A stretch of 49,422 nt of DNA from assembly GCA_003242955.1 (NCBI GenBank), contig QJPH01000259.1, positions 1-49,422 of the forward strand. Direction: 5' to 3'. The position numbers and the translations under genes are program-made. The stretch comes from Candidatus Methylumidiphilus alinenensis. Its GTDB lineage: Bacteria > Pseudomonadota > Gammaproteobacteria > Methylococcales > Methylococcaceae. The notes under the pieces are model-generated. The model did no database searches and was not told the origin of the DNA. It worked only from the letters and a program-made list of their open reading frames with translations. Shown in pieces: positions 43,878 to 49,422 of the stretch (positions are counted from its first letter, which is position 1; each line of letters begins with the position of its first letter).

Positions 43878-46025
43878 TCAATCCTTCGAAGTGTCGGCCT
43901 TTACCACGGGCAATTCCTCTGGATGCGAAAACAATGGCAAACTCGCTATGGTCAGTCCGGTCCCTAGGCCTACCGCCCAAATACCGGTTGCCCCGGCAAT
44001 GCCTACCAGTTTTGTGTAGGCGCTGGCAAGGACAAGTACGCCCGCACCTATGGCGGTCGCGAAACCAAAACGCAGATTACTGTCGAATTCACGGCCTAGG
44101 TCAAAAGGAAACAGCAGTTGCTCCAAGTTTTGCGTCATCAACACGATTTGCGCGGTGTCGGTGGCGGCGGTCGCCGCACCCCGCAGCGAGATCGAAACCT
44201 GCGCGGTTTTCAGCGCAATCGCGTCGTTGATGCCGTCACCAACAAAGCAGACGGTGCGACCTTCCTGTTGCAATTGCTCGACCATGGCCGCTTTGTGCTC
44301 AGGCAGGGTGTTGGCGAAGTAGCGCGGGATTCCCAACTCCTGCGCCATTTTCCGCGTTGGTTGCTCTTGGTCGCCGGAGATGATGACGATATCCAAACCA
44401 CGCCGCTGCAATTCGGCAATGACTGACTTGGCCTCGGGACGTAAAGTGGGACTGAGTTCGATGGCCCCGGCCAAGCGATCACCGACTGCCACCATCACCA
44501 TGGAATGGCCTTGCGCGTGACAGGACTCCATAACCGGGAGGATGGCCGAAGGGATGGCGATCCCTTCGAGTTCCATGTAACGCTCGCTACCCACGCGCAC
44601 TAGGATACCTTGCACCTCCACGCGGATACCGTAGCCCATCTCGTAACGACCTTGGTCAATGGAGGGGAGCACCAAGCCTTTCTGGGTTGCCGCTGTTTGA
44701 ATGGCGCGGGCAATCGGGTGCGTCTGCCGGTGTTCGGCGGCGGCGGCATAAGTCAGTAGGGTATTGGCATCCAAGTCAGAGCACAGATGAATTTGTGCCA
44801 CTTCGGGTTGTTCTTGGGTCAGCGTCCCGGTTTTGTCGAATATGACGGTATCCACGGTATGCAATAACTCCAGCGAGCGTCCGTCTTTGACCAATACGCC
44901 GTGCTTGGAGGCCACATTGAGGAAGTTGAGCATCGCAATTGGGCCGGTGATCTTGATGTTGAAGCCGACTGCGGAACCCAACACAGCAATCATTGCCTCA
45001 TAGCTGACCAGCGGCCAAGCCAACAAGCCCAACACCAAGGTCGGTGGTGCCAATTGATTTGCCAATCGCACTCCTTTTGCCTCTATCGACAATTGATAGC
45101 CCGTGGTGCTGTTCAGAATATTGCCGATTTGCGCGGCCACCGTCTGCTCTCCGGTTTTCTCGATGCGGACATGGATTTTTCCCGCCAACATGACAGTGGC
45201 GGCAAACACCGTATCGTCCACCGACTTTTCCGCAGGCTGCGCCTCGCCGGTCAACACATGCTGGTCGATGGTTGCCATGCCATCGACAATCACACCGTCC
45301 GCCGGCACGGTCTCACCGGCATTGACTACAATCAGGTCGCCGGCCTGCACACATTCGAAAGGCACCTCCACCTCGACTCCATCGACTAGCTTCCACAACG
45401 AACGTGGCTGCTGGCGAAATACATTGATCAAGCTCTTGTGTGAACGGTCTTGAGTGATCACGACCAGCTTTTCGCTAGAGAAAAAAACCACCAGGCAGAA
45501 ACCGCCGCTAACAAAAAAGCCCCCGAACCAGGTACCCACCAAACTGAGTGCCGATATCGTCGATATTTCAATGCGCTTTTTTCTGGCAAATACTCTGCTG
45601 GCCACAATGATTGGTCGGCGGGTGAGGTAGAGGCCCAGTGCAAACGAGGCTAGGTAGAGCGGTGGAAAGTAAGCTCTGGCGGTCATCGCCGTCGCCATGG
45701 TTAGGCAGGACAAGGCAATGTCGCGATTCAAGCCTTTTTCATAGTCGCTGATGTCCAAGGCATCTTGGCCTTCGGACAATTGTTGAATGAGTGTGTAGCG
45801 TTCTCTCCCAAACAACGGATCGACATGGTTTGCCACGAACTGCTGGAAATTCGAGTCAATCTTGACCAAGCCGCACTGCGCCTCGTCATAGAAACCGCCG
45901 AGTCCCGTCACCCCCCGGTCTAGCAAATCGCCCGCCGCCTTGATGCCCCCCTTCAATCCCTCAACAATTTTGAAGCCGAAAGAAAACCCACTATCGGATG
46001 CGGATGTTGGTCGCACGAAAGCCAT
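43878..46025 (-). CDS. P-type ATPase of heavy-metal-like architecture without CPC motif
   Basis: This 715-residue membrane protein has all catalytic motifs of a P-type ATPase: TGEAQP near 257, phosphorylated Asp in DKTGTLT near 392, and GDGINDA near 593, with hydrophobic pairs around 112-170, 330-360 and 660-700. The layout is that of P1B metal pumps, but the membrane motif that should read CPC or SPC reads TGPIAML near 361, and there is no N-terminal metal-binding domain; instead there are about 110 residues of amphipathic sequence. The transported ion cannot be guessed. AAGGAG precedes ATG at 46025, 51 bp after the DUF697 gene, which suggests a two-gene unit. It may be unrelated to the biosynthetic cluster. 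Confidence 0.88.
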   Translation of the reverse strand: MAFVRPTSASDSGFSFGFKIVEGLKGGIKAAGDLLDRGVTGLGGFYDEAQCGLVKIDSNFQQFVANHVDPLFGRERYTLIQQLSEGQDALDISDYEKGLNRDIALSCLTMATAMTARAYFPPLYLASFALGLYLTRRPIIVASRVFARKKRIEISTISALSLVGTWFGGFFVSGGFCLVVFFSSEKLVVITQDRSHKSLINVFRQQPRSLWKLVDGVEVEVPFECVQAGDLIVVNAGETVPADGVIVDGMATIDQHVLTGEAQPAEKSVDDTVFAATVMLAGKIHVRIEKTGEQTVAAQIGNILNSTTGYQLSIEAKGVRLANQLAPPTLVLGLLAWPLVSYEAMIAVLGSAVGFNIKITGPIAMLNFLNVASKHGVLVKDGRSLELLHTVDTVIFDKTGTLTQEQPEVAQIHLCSDLDANTLLTYAAAAEHRQTHPIARAIQTAATQKGLVLPSIDQGRYEMGYGIRVEVQGILVRVGSERYMELEGIAIPSAILPVMESCHAQGHSMVMVAVGDRLAGAIELSPTLRPEAKSVIAELQRRGLDIVIISGDQEQPTRKMAQELGIPRYFANTLPEHKAAMVEQLQQEGRTVCFVGDGINDAIALKTAQVSISLRGAATAATDTAQIVLMTQNLEQLLFPFDLGREFDSNLRFGFATAIGAGVLVLASAYTKLVGIAGATGIWAVGLGTGLTIASLPLFSHPEELPVVKADTSKD

Positions 46026-46076
46026 ACTGAAAGCTCCTTGAGCTAAAAGCGCAACTTGGATTGCGACAAGACTCGG

Positions 46077-46562
46077 TTACGGTTTATATTCGACAACGGT
46101 TTTAACCTCTGCGGCTCCTTCCTTAAGCTGTTTGGCGTAATAATCCTTGGCATGCTGCGGGTCAAAATCTAAAAATGTGCCGCCTGATTCAAAGTGCCGA
46201 ATAAACACTTTGCCAATGGCATAAGTGGAAGCACCGCCAAAAGCAGCCACACCGATCATACCCGCCGCCGTTCCCACGCCAGGTACTGATTTTGCTAGGC
46301 TTTTCGCCAGTTTAGACAAGTTGGAAGATAACGACAAAGGGACTCCGCCTCCCACCAAGGAAGCAATTAGCGATTTGCCGAGTTGTTCGGAAAATTGGAT
46401 TTGGTAAAGCGTGGCCAGCCGGTGTAGCATTTTTAGCTGAAGGCTTGATAGCGCGACAAGGTCCACGATAGGCAGCGGAATTGCACTGACCAGTACCGAT
46501 GCCAACGTATAATTCCTAACGATTTTAATGGCTTCGTTTGTGTCAATTACTATTTCTGCCAT
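46077..46562 (-). CDS. DUF697-family membrane-associated protein
   Basis: This 161-residue protein fits the DUF697 (YcjF-like) family: a hydrophobic N-terminal stretch LASVLVSAIPLPIVDLVALSSLQLKMLHRLA, then GKSLIASLVGGG and a second hydrophobic stretch VGTAAGMIGVAAFGGASTYAIGKVF. It probably sits in or on the inner membrane. The family has no firmly known biochemical role. It is the first gene of a unit with the P-type ATPase (51 bp apart), so it may be an accessory to it. GGAGG lies six bases before ATG at 46562. A similar C-terminal tail occurs as debris at 47442-47530. Confidence 0.82.
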   Translation of the reverse strand: MAEIVIDTNEAIKIVRNYTLASVLVSAIPLPIVDLVALSSLQLKMLHRLATLYQIQFSEQLGKSLIASLVGGGVPLSLSSNLSKLAKSLAKSVPGVGTAAGMIGVAAFGGASTYAIGKVFIRHFESGGTFLDFDPQHAKDYYAKQLKEGAAEVKTVVEYKP

Positions 46563-46762
46563 TTATCGCCTCCAACCCCATTACGCAGATGCGCAAAATA
46601 TTAAAATTTGATGACTGTCAACAAGCCGTGTACAGAATGGATTACAGCCACGCCTGACGAATTTTTTCATAAACAAACAGATTTTCACTAGATTCTTAGT
46701 CTATCATGTTATATAGATATTACGCAAACATTACAGGCAATCAGAATCATAGGGTTAGTTTT

Positions 46763-47359
46763 ATGAATACCAATATCCTTTGGCACCGCGCCATTGTGGA
46801 TAGGCAAAGCCGAGAACGGCAAAGCGGCCACAGAAGCTTCATACTCTGGTTCACCGGACTGTCAGGATCGGGCAAATCGACTCTCGCCCATCGCGTCGAA
46901 GAAATACTGCATCAGCGTGGCTGTAGGACTTATGTGTTCGATGGCGATAATGTCCGCCATGGTCTGTGCGCCGACTTGGGATTCGCCGACAAAGACCGTG
47001 CCGAAAACATCCGCCGCATCGGTGAAATGGGTAAGCTTTTTGTGGATTCAGGCTGCATAGCCCTAACCGCCTTCATCTCCCCGTTCCGGGCGGACCGCAA
47101 CAAAGTCCGCGCCTTGCTAGAACCCGGGGACTTCATCGAAATTTACTGCCAAGCATCTTTGGATGTCTGCGAACAGCGCGATGTCAAGGGACTGTACCAA
47201 AAAGCCAGGCTTGGCAAGATTGCAGAATTCACCGGCATATCCTCGCCATACGAGGAACCTGAAAGCCCAGAAATGCTGGTGATGACAGGGGAACAGGACG
47301 TTGATACCTGCGCAGGTCAAATCATTGAGTATCTGGAGCAAACCGGCAAAATCCGGTAG
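46763..47359 (+). CDS. cysC: Adenylylsulfate (APS) kinase
   Basis: This 198-residue enzyme phosphorylates adenosine 5'-phosphosulfate with ATP to give PAPS, the donor for sulfotransferases. The Walker A motif is GLSGSGKST at 32-40, followed by FDGDNVRHGL at 59-68, the FADKDRAENIRR segment, TAFISPFRADR and CEQRDVKGLYQKAR, all standard for CysC. The length is normal. I place the start at ATG 46763 (MNTNILWH), with AGGG eight bases before it and the typical CysC N-terminus; the frame opens 57 bases earlier. It stands alone on the plus strand, divergent from the DUF697/ATPase pair. No sulfate adenylyltransferase (CysD/CysN) is visible, so APS must come from elsewhere. Confidence 0.95.
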   Translation: MNTNILWHRAIVDRQSRERQSGHRSFILWFTGLSGSGKSTLAHRVEEILHQRGCRTYVFDGDNVRHGLCADLGFADKDRAENIRRIGEMGKLFVDSGCIALTAFISPFRADRNKVRALLEPGDFIEIYCQASLDVCEQRDVKGLYQKARLGKIAEFTGISSPYEEPESPEMLVMTGEQDVDTCAGQIIEYLEQTGKIR

Positions 47360-47441
47360 TGCCCCTCATTGGTGGCAGAGGGCTTGCGGCCACGCCTCGT
47401 CGGCATCGCGCAAGGGGAGCCAAGTCGGCGTCACAGTGGGT

Positions 47442-47530
47442 TTAAGGCTTCAGCCCGGCGAAGTTTTTCCGCACATCTTCCTTGCCTTGCGCGTATTGCT
47501 GCGCATAGTAGTCTAAAACCTTGGGATGGA
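47442..47530 (-). pseudogene. Possible C-terminal remnant of a second DUF697 gene
   Basis: A minus-strand frame ending in TAA at 47442 reads KVLDYYAQQYAQGKEDV followed by a short tail ending in KP. The intact DUF697 protein nearby ends with a similar DYYAKQLKEGAAEV and KP. The upstream part of such a gene is missing. A further tiny frame at 47561-47659 (32 residues, MRRRLKAVVARHAWPEV onward) has no recognised family. The 390 bp between cysC and 47750 thus look like gene debris. Confidence 0.35.
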
Positions 47531-47749
47531 GTGATAAGAATCTCTCCTTGCCCTAACCGGTCATCCAGTGTACGGGAGCCAGGTTTCTTTTGCAAAAAGC
47601 ACTAAAATCACTTCGGGCCATGCATGCCTTGCCACAACGGCTTTCAAGCGCCGCCGCATTTCTTATATGTCATCTGGAAGTGTCGCCGCAATTTGCCTGG
47701 ATACTTCATGTCGGGTCAATGTGATACTGTCGCCTTCGGTTTATTGGCT

Positions 47750-48271
47750 TCATGATTCGTCTAATTTATAGCCAAACCCCCGCACCGTCTTCAGGAGTTT
47801 TATCGCATGGTCATCATCAATCTTACGCCTAAGCTGGCCGATGTGGACATCGACGACATTGGTCTGTGGATCGGTGTTGTAACCCCACACCTGTTCCAGA
47901 ATTCGTGCGCGGCTGAGGACTTTGCCCTGCCTGCGCAGGAAAAACTCCAATAAGGCAAACTCCTTCGGGGTGAGTTCGATCAGCGACCCGCCGCGTTTGA
48001 CTTCGTGGGTTTCCAGATCCAGCATGAGGTCGGCGAGTTGAAACGTTTCGGTTTCGGCGTTGCCTGCGGCCCTGCCCCGGCGCATCAGCGCCTCAATCCG
48101 GGCGAGCAGTTCCTCAAACACAAACGGCTTCTTCGCCTTGGCGATGCGCGACCAAGGCGTTGACGCAGAGGCAACGCCAAGGGCCAGCCGGGGCATCGTT
48201 AAGAAGCCAGAGAGCCAGGTCATACGCCATATTGAACGCGGCGACAAAACCCACAAACCGAGGACATCCAA
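47750..48271 (-). pseudogene. OmpR-type response regulator lacking its receiver domain
   Basis: From about residue 48 on (nucleotides 47750-48130) this frame matches the end of an OmpR-family response regulator: KPFVFEELLARIEALMRRG is the junction after the receiver domain, and the winged-helix DNA-binding domain follows (LTPKEFALLEFFLRRQGKVLSRA, then VDVHIGQLRRKI and KTVRGFGYKLDES). The first 47 residues match nothing in the receiver domain, whose Asp-containing core is absent. The gene therefore seems to have been cut near 48130 by a rearrangement next to the broken transposase. It could still make a constitutive DNA-binding fragment, but no partner histidine kinase follows it. Start at 48271 is arbitrary. 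Confidence 0.75.
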
Positions 48272-48476
48272 GGTCAGAACACCTGTCCCCTTGGTCTAAC
48301 CCAAGCGGTGGGTGTTAATGCTGAACAGCTTATAAATCAAAGAGGTGTCGACCATATGACACTGAAAAACGGCTGATGGCTTGGTGTGGCGGCTGGATTC
48401 TGAGATTATACCTTTTTTCGTCAGCCTAACCTTAACACTTGCCACCTTTGCCTGCCCAACCGAACGGTTCGAACCC

Positions 48477-49422
48477 ATGCCCCAAATCCAACTTCCCTTT
48501 TTCCCCGAAGGCGTCACCCAGATCAGCGACTTGCTGGCGTTCCGCGTAGAGGACGGTCGCGTCGCCTACTTCAACGGCAACATGCCGGTGTTCATCCACG
48601 ACAAGGACGACATCGCCACCTTCAGGATGATCACGGCGCAGTTCTGCGTGAACGGCAACGCCAAGCAGGCGGAGATTTCGGCGGTGTTTGGCATTCCCAA
48701 GGTCACCGTCAAACGGGCGGTGAAGCGCTACCGCGAGGAGGGGCCGAAGGGGTTTTACACGCCGCGCAAGCCCCGTGGCGCGGCGGTGCTGACGGCGGAG
48801 GTTGGCCTAAGGCACAGGCGTTGCTGGACGAAGGGCTGGAGACGGCGGAGGTGGCGAGGCGGCTGGAACTCAAACCCGACACTGTCCTAAGGCGGTGCGA
48901 GCGGGCCGGTTGCACAAGCCGTCAAAAAAAAAGACCTGACTGTCGTCGTGAGCACCAAGAGTTCGCGCAGCGCCGAGGACAGCGCGGCGGCGATGGGGAT
49001 GGGCGCGTGCGCGGTCGAGGCGCGGACGGCGGCCAGCCTGGGTGCGCTTTCCGCCGTCGCGCCGGACTTCCAGCCTGCGCTGGACGTGCCCAACGGCGGC
49101 GTGCTGTGCGCGTTGCCCGCCTTGCTGGCGGTCGGCCTGCTGGATTCGGCGAAACGCTTTTTCACCCTGCCCAAGGGCTACTACGGGCTGGACACCCTGT
49201 TCCTGTTGCTGGCGTTCATGGCGCTGGCGCGGCTGAACACCCTCGAATCCCTGCGCCATTGCGCCCCCGGCGAGTGGGGCAAGCTGCTCGGGCTGGACCG
49301 GGCGCCGGAGGTGCGCACCCTGCGGCAGAAGGTCGGCCTGCTCGCCCAGGGCGGCGAGCCGATGGAATGGAGCGCCGAATTGTGCCGCCAGTGGATGGCG
49401 GCGGCCCCGGAACAGGCCGGCG
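48477..49422 (+). pseudogene. Frameshifted transposase, runs off the right edge
   Basis: ATG at 48477 opens MPQIQLPFFPEGVTQISDLL, with a helix-turn-helix region (QAEISAVFGIPKVTVKRAVKRY) near 65-85, as in a group of multi-domain transposases. The frame moves by -1 near 48809, again by -1 near 48889, and by -1 at an A9 run at 48924-48932, after which the original frame is open to the window end (STKSSRSAEDSAA, PKGYYGLDTLFLLLAFMAL, PGEWGKLLGLDRAPEVRTL). Three -1 shifts bring the reading back into the first frame. The first two are probably disabling indels; the A9 site could be programmed recoding. The catalytic part lies beyond the window. Confidence 0.75.
48924..48932 (+). other. A9 slippery run in the transposase
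   Basis: Nine A residues read as AAA AAA AAG in the incoming frame, with ACC TGA immediately after. Slipping back one base continues as GAC CTG ACT into the long downstream frame. The run AAAAAAG is the classical -1 recoding heptamer of insertion sequences. It may be a programmed site or a homopolymer error. Confidence 0.45.

Noticed and set aside
43878-46025. Calling the P-type ATPase a copper or zinc exporter
   Set aside because: The CPC/SPC membrane motif and the N-terminal metal-binding domain are absent, so the ion cannot be named.

Overview
The window holds a large hybrid NRPS/type I PKS gene cluster of about 46 kb with its tailoring genes, bounded on both sides by transposase genes (one cut by the left window edge, one frameshifted and cut by the right edge). 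Base composition is moderately GC-rich, genes are densely packed, start and Shine-Dalgarno usage is Gram-negative, and several families (TubC-type docking domain, IS1634-type transposase, DUF697 protein beside a P-type ATPase, REP-like palindromes) fit a secondary-metabolite-rich Gram-negative such as a gammaproteobacterium (methanotroph or sulfur-oxidiser type) or a cyanobacterium. I cannot fix the genus from the sequence.

Layout. (1) 1-1429: IS1634-type transposase, minus strand, running off the window; then about 630 bp with no recognised gene. (2) 2060-32363, minus strand, transcribed from right to left: a tightly coupled operon of a type II thioesterase; a starter NRPS module fused to a fully reducing PKS module (C-remnant, A, PCP, KS, AT, DH, ER, KR, ACP); two KS-AT-KR-ACP modules; a stand-alone short-chain dehydrogenase; a KS-AT-DH-KR-ACP module; and a terminal NRPS module with docking, C, A, PCP and TE domains. 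Most neighbours overlap by 4 bp or sit a few bases apart. (3) 32364-32630: divergent control region with three inverted repeats. (4) 32631-33916, plus strand: a VOC protein and an NmrA-like reductase. (5) 33964-34059: a MITE/REP-like nested palindrome. (6) 34073-43808, minus strand: tailoring genes (two-domain VOC protein, methyltransferase, SnoaL-like protein, two NmrA-like reductases, P450, sulfotransferase, exported arylsulfatase, VAO-type flavin oxidase). (7) 43878-46562, minus: P-type ATPase without a CPC motif, plus a DUF697 membrane protein. (8) 46763-47359, plus: APS kinase. (9) 47360 to the end: gene debris, namely a possible DUF697 tail, a response regulator lacking its receiver domain, and a broken transposase.

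How the genes may work together (inference, assuming collinearity). An amino acid loaded by the first A domain is extended by four malonyl units (all AT domains carry the malonyl-type HAFH motif). Reduction states in order would be fully saturated, beta-hydroxy, beta-hydroxy and alpha,beta-unsaturated. The chain is then condensed with a second amino acid, for which the hand-read specificity code DASTIAAVCK suggests tyrosine, and released by the TE. A tyrosine phenol would give a target for the sulfotransferase (with PAPS made by the local APS kinase), the arylsulfatase and the VAO-type oxidase. Because the arylsulfatase has a signal peptide and the sulfotransferase does not, the cluster could make a sulfated, possibly inactive intracellular compound that is desulfated after export. 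That model is the most interesting idea in the window and is untested. No phosphopantetheinyl transferase, dedicated exporter or intact cluster regulator is visible.
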